Source of the DNA: JAITWT01 sp964439605
GTDB lineage: Bacteria; Pseudomonadota; Gammaproteobacteria; Burkholderiales; Burkholderiaceae_C
Assembly: GCA_964439605.1 (NCBI GenBank)
Contig: CAYTPC010000127.1
Coordinates: forward strand, 1 to 24,869
Direction of reading: 5' to 3'
DNA length: 24,869 nucleotides
Part shown: positions 14,260 through 23,416 of the stretch, in pieces
Position numbering within the stretch: position 1 is the stretch's first letter
How the letters are laid out: each line of letters opens with the position of its first letter
Translations under genes and position numbers: made by a program
The notes under the pieces: model-generated
What the model saw: the letters and a program-made list of their open reading frames with translations, nothing else
Databases searched by the model: none
What the model was told of the DNA's origin: nothing

Positions 14260-15969
14260 ATGGACTCGAAGCGTGAGCTTCTCGCGAGCTTCCTCGCGGG
14301 CGGCGAATTTGCGGTCGGACAGCTCGACCGCTGGGTGCGCGAGCGTCCGCAGGCACGTTGCTTCTACTACGGCGAGGAAGACCAGGTCCTGAGCTATGCG
14401 GACTTCGGCGCGCGCACCGACGCCGTCGCCGGATTCCTTGCCTCACGCAATCTGGGCGCCGGCACGCCGGTGGGGGTGCTCACCCGCAATCCCTTGATCG
14501 CGTCGCTCATGATGTTCGGCGCCTGGAAGGCCGGCGCCGTCTACGCGCCGGTGAATTTCGGTTTCTCCGGCCGCCTGCTTTCCTATCAGCTCAACGATAC
14601 CGGCGCGCCGCTGCTGCTGGTGGACGCGACCGGCTTGCAGTCGGTGCTCGAAGTCTGGGACGAGTTGCGCGTCAAGCCGGTACTGGTGCTGTGCGCGCAG
14701 CGCGACGTCGCGCCGGTCGCCGTGCCGGCCGGGATCGAGGTGCTCGACTGGGAGGCCTGCTGCGCCGCCGGCCACCCCCGCCCTGAAGTCGCGCTGTCGC
14801 CCGAGTCGCCTTGCCAGATCGTCTACACCTCGGGCACCACCGGCCCCTCCAAGGGCGTGTTGCTGCCGCATCGCTGGGCCGCGCAATACACCTTCTTCGG
14901 GCGCCTGACGCTGACGCAGGACGACGTGATCTACAACGACCTGCCGCTCTACCATGTCGGCGGCGCCACGTTCAACGTGGTCCGTGCGATCTGGGTCGGT
15001 TGCGAGGTGGCCTGCTGGGAGCGCTTCAGTCCGACGCAGTTCTGGGACCGCGTGCGCAAGGTCAACGCCAGCACCGTGGTGCTGCTCGACGCGATGATTC
15101 CCTGGCTGATGAATGCACCGGCGCGCGAGGACGACCGCGCCAACAGCCTCAACAAAGCGCACATGCAGCCGCTGCCGCTGAACCACCATCAGGTTGCGCG
15201 GCGCTTCGGGATCGACGTGGTCAGCTGCGGCTTTGGCCAAACCGAGTCGGGCAGTTGCATGGTCGGGGTCATCGAGGAACTCGATCCCAGCGAGGGTACC
15301 CCCGCGGCGCTGCGCCGTGGATTGGACCGTGTCGAGCGCACGCAACGCCTGGCGCGCTTCGGCGTCACGCAGGTCACGCCCGAGCAGGCCGATGCCAAGG
15401 GCTTCATGGGGCGTCCCAACCCCTTTTTCGAGGTCGGCGTGGTCGATGCGGGCGACGAGTTCTGCGCAGCCGGCCAAGTCGGCCAGATGGTGCTGCGCCC
15501 GCGCATCAACAACGCCATCTTCCTGGAATACATCGGCAAGCCCGAGGCCACCGCCAAGGCGCTGCGCAACGCCTGGTTCCACACCGGCGACGCCGTGATG
15601 CAGCGCGCCGACGGCAGCTTCGTCTTCGTCGACCGCATGGGCGACCGCATCCGCGTGCGCGGCGAGAACATTTCGTCCTTCCACATCGAGGATCTGTTCA
15701 ACCAGCATCCGAGCGTCGCCATCAGCGCCGCCTTCGCCGTGCCGGCGCAAGAGGGCGACGAGGACGACGTGGTGGTCTACCTCGTGCTCAAGCCCGGCGC
15801 CACCGAAACGGAAGAAGAGATTCATGCCTGGGCGCGCGAGACGCTGCCCAAGTTCATGCGCCCGCGCCACGTGCGCTTGATCGCCGACCTTCCGCGCACC
15901 GCGACCAACAAGATCGAGAAATACAAACTGCGCGCGCAATTCCTGCAAGCCGCGCGCACTGCATCCTGA
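14260..15969 (+). CDS. AMP-dependent acyl-CoA ligase, crotonobetaine/carnitine-CoA ligase-like
   Basis: Predicted to activate a carboxylic acid with ATP and CoA to the acyl-CoA via an acyl-adenylate. The 569-residue protein has the ANL-superfamily motifs: P-loop YTSGTTGPSKG (189-199), FGQTESG (325-331), FHTGD (440-444), the hinge GDRIRVRGENIS (461-472) and the C-terminal catalytic Lys in RTATNKIEKYKL (Lys551). Between the FGQTES and GRPNPFFEV motifs there is an apparent insertion of some 35 residues (about 342-380) compared with CaiC-like enzymes. GGAG five bases before the ATG gives a strong ribosome site. It is the first gene of the operon; the carboxyltransferase follows nine bases later. 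The acid it uses is unknown; CaiC similarity does not prove a carnitine substrate. Confidence 0.88.
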   Translation: MDSKRELLASFLAGGEFAVGQLDRWVRERPQARCFYYGEEDQVLSYADFGARTDAVAGFLASRNLGAGTPVGVLTRNPLIASLMMFGAWKAGAVYAPVNFGFSGRLLSYQLNDTGAPLLLVDATGLQSVLEVWDELRVKPVLVLCAQRDVAPVAVPAGIEVLDWEACCAAGHPRPEVALSPESPCQIVYTSGTTGPSKGVLLPHRWAAQYTFFGRLTLTQDDVIYNDLPLYHVGGATFNVVRAIWVGCEVACWERFSPTQFWDRVRKVNASTVVLLDAMIPWLMNAPAREDDRANSLNKAHMQPLPLNHHQVARRFGIDVVSCGFGQTESGSCMVGVIEELDPSEGTPAALRRGLDRVERTQRLARFGVTQVTPEQADAKGFMGRPNPFFEVGVVDAGDEFCAAGQVGQMVLRPRINNAIFLEYIGKPEATAKALRNAWFHTGDAVMQRADGSFVFVDRMGDRIRVRGENISSFHIEDLFNQHPSVAISAAFAVPAQEGDEDDVVVYLVLKPGATETEEEIHAWARETLPKFMRPRHVRLIADLPRTATNKIEKYKLRAQFLQAARTAS

Positions 15970-15978
15970 GGATTCCCC

Positions 15979-17526
15979 TTGACCTGGCAACCTGAACTTG
16001 ACGAACTCGCCGCCCGCCGCGCCATGGTGCGCCGCATGGGCGGCCCCGAGAAGATTGAGCGGCAACATCAGCACGGCAAGCTCACCGTGCGCGAGCGCAT
16101 CGAGGCGCTGCTGGACGCGGGGTCCTTCCGCGAAACCGGTTCGGCCAGCGGCTGGGGCCGCTATGACGAAAACGGGCAGTTGCTCGACCTCTCGCCATCC
16201 AACCAGGTCGCCGGACGCGGCCGCATCGACGGGCGGCCCGTGGCCGTCATCGGCGACGACTTCACCGTGCGCGGAGGCGCCAGCGACGCGAGCATCTACG
16301 ACAAGCTGATCTACCCCGAAAAGATGGCCCAGGGCCTGCGCATGCCGCTCGTGCGCCTGGTCGACGGCACCGGCGGTGGCGGCTCGGTCAAGCAGCTTGA
16401 GCGTCTGGGCTTCACCTACATCCCCGCGCTGCCGGGCTGGGAGGTCATCGACCACAACCTCTCGCAGGTGCCGGTGGTGGCGCTCGCGCTCGGTTCGGTC
16501 GCGGGCCTGGGCGCGGCGCGCGTGGCGGCCAGCCACTATGCGCTGATGGTGAGGAACACCGCGCAGATCTTCGCCGCCGGCCCGCCGCTGGTGGCGCACC
16601 TCGGCCAGAAGGTGAGCAAGGAGGAGCTGGGTGGCGCCTCGATCCATGCGCGCAACGGCACGGTGGACGACGAAGTCGCGAGCGAGGCCGAAGCCTTTGA
16701 GCGCACGCGCGCTTTCCTGTCGTACCTGCCGCGCTCGATCGATGAGTTGCCCGCGCGCGCGCCGTGCAGCGATCCGGCCGACCGGCGCGACGAGATGCTG
16801 ATTGCCGCGGTGCCGCGTGACGAGCGCAAGGTCTACGCCATCCGCCCGATCGTGCGCAGCGTGGTTGATCAAGGCAGCTTCTTCGAGATCGGGCGCCAGT
16901 GGGGCCGCTCGGTGGTGACCGGTCTGGCGCGCCTGGACGGCTGGCCGGTTGCCGTCATCGCGAGCGATTCATACATCTACGGCGGCGGCTGGACCAGCCC
17001 GGCCTGCGAGAAGCTGACCCGCTTCATCGATCTGGCCGAGACCTTCCGCCTGCCGATCGTGCATTTGGTGGATATACCGGGCTTCCAGATCGGGGTGGAT
17101 GCCGAACAGGCCGCGACCATTCGCTACGGCGTGCGCGCGATGTCGGCGATTACCCAATGCACGGTGCCGTGGGCCTCGGTCATCCTGCGCAAGTGTTTCG
17201 GCGTGGCCGGCGCTGCGCATCGCCCCGAGGGGCGCTTTTCCATGCGTTACGCATGGCCCTCGGCGCAATGGGGCTCGCTGCCCGTGGCGGGCGGCCTGGA
17301 AGCGGCGTACCGGCAAGAGCTTGAAGACGCCGCCGACCCTGTGGCCAAGCGCCGCGAGATCGAGCAGCGGCTGCGCGCGCTGGAGTCGCCCTTTCTCACC
17401 GCCGAGCATTTCAAGGTTGAAGAAATCATCGATCCGCGCGACACCCGCGCCTTGCTGTGCGAGTTCGCCAACCTCAGCGCGCCCTTGCGCGCGGGCGGTG
17501 GTGCGCGTGTGCGCTACCGCCCTTGA
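15979..17526 (+). CDS. Biotin-dependent acyl-CoA carboxylase, carboxyltransferase (beta) subunit
   Basis: Predicted to move a carboxyl group between carboxybiotin and an acyl-CoA. The 515-residue protein has the two crotonase-like halves of the PCC/MCC beta family: TVRERIEALLD near the start, DFTVRGGASD (about 94-103), and the late RKCFG and RYAWPSA segments. The usual DSGGARxQEG oxyanion element of the N-half reads DGTGGGGSVK (129-138), and the GGAY element of the C-half reads GVAGAA, so it is a divergent member. I chose TTG 15979: it has GAGG seven bases upstream and gives the expected N-terminus. It is followed by an 89-base gap with repeats and then the biotin carrier. No biotin carboxylase gene is nearby. 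A decarboxylase role (as in methylmalonyl-CoA decarboxylase) is an alternative. Confidence 0.87.
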   Translation: MTWQPELDELAARRAMVRRMGGPEKIERQHQHGKLTVRERIEALLDAGSFRETGSASGWGRYDENGQLLDLSPSNQVAGRGRIDGRPVAVIGDDFTVRGGASDASIYDKLIYPEKMAQGLRMPLVRLVDGTGGGGSVKQLERLGFTYIPALPGWEVIDHNLSQVPVVALALGSVAGLGAARVAASHYALMVRNTAQIFAAGPPLVAHLGQKVSKEELGGASIHARNGTVDDEVASEAEAFERTRAFLSYLPRSIDELPARAPCSDPADRRDEMLIAAVPRDERKVYAIRPIVRSVVDQGSFFEIGRQWGRSVVTGLARLDGWPVAVIASDSYIYGGGWTSPACEKLTRFIDLAETFRLPIVHLVDIPGFQIGVDAEQAATIRYGVRAMSAITQCTVPWASVILRKCFGVAGAAHRPEGRFSMRYAWPSAQWGSLPVAGGLEAAYRQELEDAADPVAKRREIEQRLRALESPFLTAEHFKVEEIIDPRDTRALLCEFANLSAPLRAGGGARVRYRP

Positions 17527-17550
17527 TATTGCTCTGGATATCGCCCTTGA
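17522..17550. repeat. Degenerate 12-base tandem repeat at the end of the carboxyltransferase gene
   Basis: CTTGATATTGCT is followed by CTGGATATCGCC and then CTTGAA; the units differ only at every third base. The repeat spans the stop codon of the carboxyltransferase gene and duplicates a TAxCGCCCTTGA segment. Origin and role unknown. Confidence 0.5.
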
Positions 17551-17560
17551 ACCCGAAAGC

Positions 17561-17592
17561 GGCAGCTGACCGCTCTGGCAGTTGACCGCTCT
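17561..17592. repeat. 16-base tandem duplication upstream of the biotin carrier gene
   Basis: GGCAGCTGACCGCTCT (17561-17576) is directly followed by a copy with a single C-to-T change (17577-17592). After it comes a pyrimidine-only run with two TTTTTCC units and no Shine-Dalgarno before the ATG at 17616. Confidence 0.85.
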
Positions 17593-17615
17593 TTTTCCTT
17601 TTTCCTTTCTCACTC

Positions 17616-17837
17616 ATGTCTGAAATCGCGCTCGAATCCCTGGTCACCGGCACAGTCTGGAAAATTGAAAAACAGGTTGGCGACACCGTTGCCGAAGGCG
17701 ATGTTGTGCTCATCGTCGAATCCATGAAGATGGAGATTCCGCTGGAAGCCTCCTGCGCGGGCACCGTCGCCCGGCTGGCGGTCGAAGAAAAGGACAGCGT
17801 CAGCGAAGGCCAAATCCTCGCCGTGATCCGCGCCTGA
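17616..17837 (+). CDS. Small biotin carboxyl carrier protein
   Basis: A 73-residue free-standing biotinyl domain. The biotin attachment site is the ESMKMEI motif with Lys38, and the flanking VGDTVAEGD and VSEGQ turns are typical of the family. It is predicted to carry carboxybiotin to or from the carboxyltransferase encoded just upstream. Free carriers of this length exist beside acyl-CoA carboxylase genes in other proteobacteria. Odd points: the start ATG is preceded by an almost pure pyrimidine leader with no Shine-Dalgarno, so initiation may rely on ribosomal protein S1 or coupling; and the enzyme that would charge it (biotin carboxylase) is not encoded here. The Met-Lys-Met motif favours biotin over lipoate. 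Confidence 0.92.
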   Translation: MSEIALESLVTGTVWKIEKQVGDTVAEGDVVLIVESMKMEIPLEASCAGTVARLAVEEKDSVSEGQILAVIRA

Positions 17838-17867
17838 AGCGCCGCTGACTCGACGCTGGGACGCGCC

Positions 17868-18883
<1,016 letters not shown>

Positions 18884-18887
<4 letters not shown>

Positions 18888-19921
18888 GCGCCGCGCCAGG
18901 TACGAACACGATGCCCGCTCCCGCGCTGCTCGAAGTGCGCGATCTGCGCGTGGAATTCCCCGCCCGCGACCGGCGGCATACCGTCAAGGCGATCAACGGC
19001 GTGAGCTTCGAGGTGCGCGCCGGAGAAACCTTCGGCGTCATCGGTGAATCGGGCTCGGGTAAGACGACGATCGGCCGCGCGCTGGTCTCGCTCGTGCAGC
19101 CCACCAGCGGGCAGGTGATCCAGGGCGGAGTGGATCCGGCCCGCCTGCGCGGCGCGGCGCTGCGCAAACACAGGCGCGACTACCAGATCATCTTCCAGGA
19201 CCCGAACGCCGCGCTCAACCCGCGCCTGTCGATCCTCGATTCGGTGATGGAGCCGCTGATGGTGGCCGACCGCCGCCAGCGCGAGGCGCACCGGCACACC
19301 GCGCTCGAAGCGCTGGCCCGCGTCGGGCTGCCGGCCGAGTACGCGACGCGCTATCCGCACCAGCTCTCGGGCGGGCAGAAGCAGCGCGTGATCATCGCCC
19401 GCGCGCTCACGCTGCGGCCCCGGCTGATCGTGTGCGACGAGGTGGTCGCCGCGCTCGACGTTTCGATCCGCGGCGAGGTGCTCAACCTGTTCGCCGAACT
19501 GCAACGCGAGTTCGGCTTGACCTACGTCTTTATCACCCACGACCTGTCGGTGGTGGCGCACATCAGCGATCGCGTCGCCGTCACCTACCTGGGCAAGTTC
19601 ATGGAACTGGGTCAGGCGCAGTCACTGGGCGAGCGGCCGTTGCACCCGTACACGCAGGCGCTGCTGTCGGCCGAGCCGGTGCCGCTGCCCGCCGCGCTGC
19701 GCATGCAGCAGCGCATCGAACTCGAAGGCGACATTCCCAGTCCCATCGATCCGCCCGCCGGCTGCCCCTTTCACACGCGCTGCCGCGCGGCGCGGCCCAC
19801 GTGCGCGCACGAACCGCCCGCTTGGCGCGAACTGCGCCCGAATCACTGGGTTGCCTGTCACTTTGCCACCGCGGACGGCCCGCCGTCCGCGAACCTCCCC
19901 GAACTCTCTCCCACCGCATGA
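18884..19921 (+). CDS. Oligopeptide/dipeptide-type ABC importer ATPase (DppF/OppF-like)
   Basis: Second ATPase, expected to form a heterodimer with the upstream DppD-like protein under the two permeases. The 345-residue protein has Walker A GESGSGKT (54-61), FQDP at about 104-107, signature LSGGQKQR (161-168) and Walker B LIVCDEVVAALD (181-192); the catalytic Glu is kept while the usual Pro after it is Val. The Cys-containing C-terminal tail (GCPFHTRC) marks the Opp/Dpp class. GGGAG seven bases before the ATG supports the start, which overlaps the previous stop as ATGA. Its own stop overlaps an upstream candidate ATG of the binding-protein gene. Confidence 0.93.
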
Positions 19922-19932
19922 AGGATCATCCG

Positions 19933-21519
19933 ATGCCGCATCACCAGGATCTCCCGTTCGAACCCGCCACGCCCGATTCGGCGTTTACGCTCAACCGGCG
20001 CAGCGCGCTCGGACTGCTCGGCGCCGCCGCGCTGGCTGTGCCGATGGCCCGTCCCGCCTGGGCACAGGCGGCGCGCAAGCGCGGGGGCGTGCTGCGTATC
20101 GCGGCCAATACCAACCCCTCCAGCCTCGACCCGGCAACCGGCGGGCAGGGCAATGACCACACCTTCCTGTGGACCCTGTTCGACACCCTGGTCGAATGGG
20201 ATTACGACACGCTCAAACCCCGGCCGGGCCTGGCGCAATGGTCCTTCCCCGATCCGAAGACGATGGTGCTCGACATCCGCCCCGACGTGGTCTTCCACGA
20301 CGGCACGCCTTGCGACGCGCAGGCGGTCAAATTCAACATCGACCGCAACCGCACCGATCCGCGCTCCAACGTCAAGGCCGACCTCGTGAACGTGACCGCC
20401 GTGCAAGTCACCGGAGCGCTGCAGCTCAAACTGACGCTCGCCCGCCCCGACGTTGCGCTGCCCGCGGCGCTCTCCGACCGCGCGGGGATGATGGTCTCGC
20501 CCAAGGCGGTGAAGGAACTCGGCGCCGAGCACGACCGCAAGCCGGTCGGCGCCGGGCCATGGAAATTCGTGAAATGGGCCGATGGCCAGAACGTGACCGT
20601 GACGCGCCACGATCGCTACTGGAAGCGCAACGAGCCGTATGTGGACGGCATTGAATTCATCATCATCCCCGACAACGGAACCGCGCTGCGCTCGCTGGTG
20701 GCGGGCCAGAACCAGTTCGTCTCCGGGCTGGCGGCGCGCTACAAGCCCATCATCGACCGGGCCAAGAACCTGCGCTTCATCACCGGACCGACGCTGTTCT
20801 GCCACCAGATGTACTTCAACTTTGGGCGGGGTCCGCTGACGAACCTGAAGATCCGCCAGGCGATCAACTTCGCGCTCGACCGTGAGGCATTCGTCGCGGC
20901 GGGCCTGGGCGGACTGGGCGAGCCGGCCTCGATGCAACTGCCCTCGTCGCACTGGGCCTACGACGCAACGCTTGCCGGGCTGTACAAGCACGACCCGGAG
21001 CGCGCGCGCAAGCTCATGGCCGAATCGGGGCAGCCGAACGTGGAGATCAGCATTGGCAGCGCCAACGACCAGGACTCGCTGCGACGCAACGAGATCGTGA
21101 TGGAGCAACTGAGCAAAGCCGGCATTCGCACGCGCTTCACCTCCGCGTCGGTGGCCGAAGCGGCGGGATCGTTCTTCGGCGTCGAGAAAAAGTTCGACGT
21201 GCTGCTCTCGGCCTGGACCGGCCGGCCCGATCCGAGCATGACCTACGGCCTGCAGTACTTGAAGGACGGGTACTACAACGCCGGACGCGCCGAGGTGTCG
21301 CCGGAATTGACCGCGCTGCTGCAGGAGAGCCGGGCGGTCGAATCGACCGACGCCCGGCGCCAAGTCTTCGCGAAGATACAGCGCATCATCATGGAAGGCG
21401 CCTACGTTGCGCCGCTGGCCTTCCAGGCCGAGGTGAGCGCGGCCGCCTTGAGCGTGCACGACTACAAGCCCAACCTGCTGGGCAAGCCCAAGTACAACGG
21501 CATCTGGCTCGATACCTGA
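19933..21519 (+). CDS. ABC importer extracellular solute-binding protein, family 5 (peptide/nickel/opine type)
   Basis: Periplasmic receptor of the importer, 528 residues, family SBP_bac_5. After a hydrophilic N-region of about 20 residues, a twin-arginine stretch (NRRSALGLLG, Arg22-Arg23) and hydrophobic core lead to an AWA cleavage site near residue 44, so export by Tat is possible. The mature part opens with RKRGGVLRIA and has the family's SLDPATG, VVFHDGTP and ALDRE segments. I chose ATG 19933 because AAGGA lies seven bases upstream; the ATG at 19918, which overlaps the preceding stop as ATGA, would add five residues but has no ribosome site. The ligand may be the organic acid used by the neighbouring ligase, not necessarily a peptide. 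Confidence 0.92.
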   Translation: MPHHQDLPFEPATPDSAFTLNRRSALGLLGAAALAVPMARPAWAQAARKRGGVLRIAANTNPSSLDPATGGQGNDHTFLWTLFDTLVEWDYDTLKPRPGLAQWSFPDPKTMVLDIRPDVVFHDGTPCDAQAVKFNIDRNRTDPRSNVKADLVNVTAVQVTGALQLKLTLARPDVALPAALSDRAGMMVSPKAVKELGAEHDRKPVGAGPWKFVKWADGQNVTVTRHDRYWKRNEPYVDGIEFIIIPDNGTALRSLVAGQNQFVSGLAARYKPIIDRAKNLRFITGPTLFCHQMYFNFGRGPLTNLKIRQAINFALDREAFVAAGLGGLGEPASMQLPSSHWAYDATLAGLYKHDPERARKLMAESGQPNVEISIGSANDQDSLRRNEIVMEQLSKAGIRTRFTSASVAEAAGSFFGVEKKFDVLLSAWTGRPDPSMTYGLQYLKDGYYNAGRAEVSPELTALLQESRAVESTDARRQVFAKIQRIIMEGAYVAPLAFQAEVSAAALSVHDYKPNLLGKPKYNGIWLDT

Positions 21520-21532
21520 GTCCTCACGAGCG

Positions 21533-22498
21533 ATGGGAAAACTGGTTCAATTCATCCGCGGCGGCCTGCTGTGGCGTCGCCTGGCGCAGGTGTTGCCGGT
21601 GGTGGTGTTCGCCACCTTCGTGGCTTTCGGCCTGCTCAAGCTGATCCCCGGCGACGTGGCCGTCACGCTGGCGGGCGACAACGCCTCCGAGGCACGCATC
21701 GCCGAGATTCGTCAGCTCTACGGCCTGGACCGGTCCTTCCTCGCGCAGTACGCCTCATGGATCGGCCACGCGGTGCAAGGCGATCTGTCGAAGTCGCTGC
21801 TGTCGGGCGAAGCGGTCGCCGACTCGATTGCGCGCTGCCTGCCCAGCACGCTGCTGATCGTTGCGCTTGCGCTGGTTTTCGCGCTGGCGATCGGCGCCCC
21901 GCTGGGCATCCTGGCGGCAAGCCGCGCCGGCGGCTGGATCGATACCGTGGTGATGAGCATCGCGTCGGTGGGCGTCGCGGTGCCCAACTTCTGGGTTGCG
22001 ATGATCCTCATCTCCTTCCTCGCGCTGGAGATGGGTTGGTTCCCCGCGACCGGCGCGGTGCCGCTGTCAACCAGCGTGGGCGGCGCGCTGCACCACGCGC
22101 TGCTGCCGGCCATCGCGCTGGCCGCCGGCGGCATGGCCGAGATCGCGCGCCAGTTGCGCGGCTCGTTGATCGAACTGCTCGCCTCGCAGCAGGTGCGCAC
22201 ATTGCACGCCAAGGGCCTGTCGCCGGCGGTGATTCTGTGGAAGCATTGCCTGAAAAACGTCGGCATCAACCTGCTGACCGTGCTCACGCTGCTGGCCAAC
22301 CGGATGCTCGGGGCCACCGTCGTGCTGGAGGCGGTGTTCGCCATTCCCGGCATCGGCAGCCTGATCGTCGGCGCCGCGATCCAGCGTGACGTGCCGGTGG
22401 TGCAGGGCGTGGTCCTGGTGATGGTGCTGATCGTGCTGTGCCTGAACCTGCTGGCCGATCTGCTCTATGGCGCGATCGATCCGAGAGTCAAAACATGA
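21533..22498 (+). CDS. ABC importer permease (DppB/OppB-like)
   Basis: Inner-membrane permease, 321 residues, BPD_transp_1 family. The first transmembrane segment is at about residues 18-38 (LPVVVFATFVAFGLLKLIPG); several more follow from about 105 on. IPGD after the first helix, the IAEIRQLYGLDR periplasmic region and the EAA-type coupling loop near LHAKGLSP are typical of DppB-like proteins. It starts 13 bases after the binding-protein stop, and its own stop overlaps the next permease start as ATGA. Six helices are expected. Confidence 0.94.
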   Translation: MGKLVQFIRGGLLWRRLAQVLPVVVFATFVAFGLLKLIPGDVAVTLAGDNASEARIAEIRQLYGLDRSFLAQYASWIGHAVQGDLSKSLLSGEAVADSIARCLPSTLLIVALALVFALAIGAPLGILAASRAGGWIDTVVMSIASVGVAVPNFWVAMILISFLALEMGWFPATGAVPLSTSVGGALHHALLPAIALAAGGMAEIARQLRGSLIELLASQQVRTLHAKGLSPAVILWKHCLKNVGINLLTVLTLLANRMLGATVVLEAVFAIPGIGSLIVGAAIQRDVPVVQGVVLVMVLIVLCLNLLADLLYGAIDPRVKT

Positions 22499-23358
22499 CG
22501 AACTTGACGCATCCGTCCCTCATCGCGCGCCTGCGCGCCTGGCTGCGCCGCGATCCGCGCGTGATCCTGAGCCTGGGCTTTCTGTTTGTGCTGCTGGTGC
22601 TGTCGATCGCCGCGCCCTGGATCGCGCCGCATTCGCCGAGTGTGCAGGACCTGGGCAACACGCTCGGGCCGCCGTCGGCGAGCCACTGGCTGGGCACCGA
22701 TGATCTTGGGCGCGACATCTTCAGCCGGCTGCTCTACGGCGGCCGCGTGGCCGTCTATGCCAGTCTGCTCGCGGTGGGCGTTGCCGTGGTCTTCGGCGTT
22801 CCCGTGGGCGTGATCGCGGGCTTCACCGGCGGATGGTTCGACGAGGTGGTTGGCCGCATCATCGATACGCTGCTTTCGTTCCCGGCCATCGTGCTTGCGA
22901 TCGCCGTCACCGGCGCGCTGGGTATCGGCCTGACCAACGGGATGATCTCGGTGGGCATCGTGTTCGCGCCGCAGCTCGCGCGCATTGCGCGGGCGCGCAC
23001 GCTGGTCGTGCGCCACGAGCTGTACGTGGATGCGGCGCGCTGCTATGGCGCGCCGCTGCCGCACATCCTGTGGCGGCACGTGCTGCCCAATGCGATCCAG
23101 CCGGTGCTGGTTCAGGTCACGATCCTGCTCGCGGCGGCGCTGCTCGCCGAGGCCAGCCTGAGCTTCCTCGGTCTGGGCATCCAGCCGCCGGACCCGAGCT
23201 GGGGCGCGATGCTCGCGCGCGCCTACCAGAGCATGGAGATCGCGCCCTCGCAGATGTACGCGCCGGGGCTGGCCATCCTCGCCACCGCGCTTGCGTTCAA
23301 CAGCCTGGGCGAATCGATCCGCAAGGCGCTGGATCCGACGCAAAGATCACTGCATTGA
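22495..23358 (+). CDS. ABC importer permease (DppC/OppC-like)
   Basis: Second inner-membrane permease, 287 residues. It has an N-terminal helix at about residues 23-44, the HWLGTDDLGRDIFSRLLYG motif that marks DppC/OppC proteins, several later helices and an EAA loop around AARCYGAPLPHILWRHVLP. The ATG at 22495 overlaps the DppB-like stop as ATGA; the frame is open upstream but only inside that gene. It is the last gene of the operon and ends 58 bases before the convergent sco gene, with an inverted repeat between them. Confidence 0.94.
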   Translation: MTNLTHPSLIARLRAWLRRDPRVILSLGFLFVLLVLSIAAPWIAPHSPSVQDLGNTLGPPSASHWLGTDDLGRDIFSRLLYGGRVAVYASLLAVGVAVVFGVPVGVIAGFTGGWFDEVVGRIIDTLLSFPAIVLAIAVTGALGIGLTNGMISVGIVFAPQLARIARARTLVVRHELYVDAARCYGAPLPHILWRHVLPNAIQPVLVQVTILLAAALLAEASLSFLGLGIQPPDPSWGAMLARAYQSMEIAPSQMYAPGLAILATALAFNSLGESIRKALDPTQRSLH

Positions 23359-23366
23359 CTCGCATT

Positions 23367-23392
23367 GGCGCAACCCCTCGACGGGTTGTGCC
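23367..23392. terminator. Inverted repeat between convergent genes, possible bidirectional terminator
   Basis: Ten-base arms GGCGCAACCC and GGGTTGTGCC (one G-U pair) with a six-base loop CTCGAC. It sits between the end of the importer operon and the end of the sco gene. No T tract follows on either strand, so termination would be inefficient or factor-aided. Confidence 0.45.
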
Positions 23393-23416
23393 TCCAGTGC
23401 AAATTGCGCGCAGCGC

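Noticed and set aside
14443..16872. An 809-codon open frame on the minus strand across the ligase and carboxyltransferase genes
   Set aside because: It is antisense to two genes with clear motifs, its protein is rich in Arg, Ala, His and Gly without any family pattern, and such long shadow frames are common in GC-rich DNA.
17099..17569. Alternative plus-strand frame ending in a repeated LDIA motif, as a sign of a frameshift at the end of the carboxyltransferase
   Set aside because: The called frame ends with an EEIIDPRDTRALLCEF-like C-terminus expected for the family, so the gene is intact; the repeat is a local DNA feature.
19858..21459. A 533-codon open frame on the minus strand across the solute-binding protein gene
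   Set aside because: Antisense shadow with composition typical of GC-rich reverse frames.
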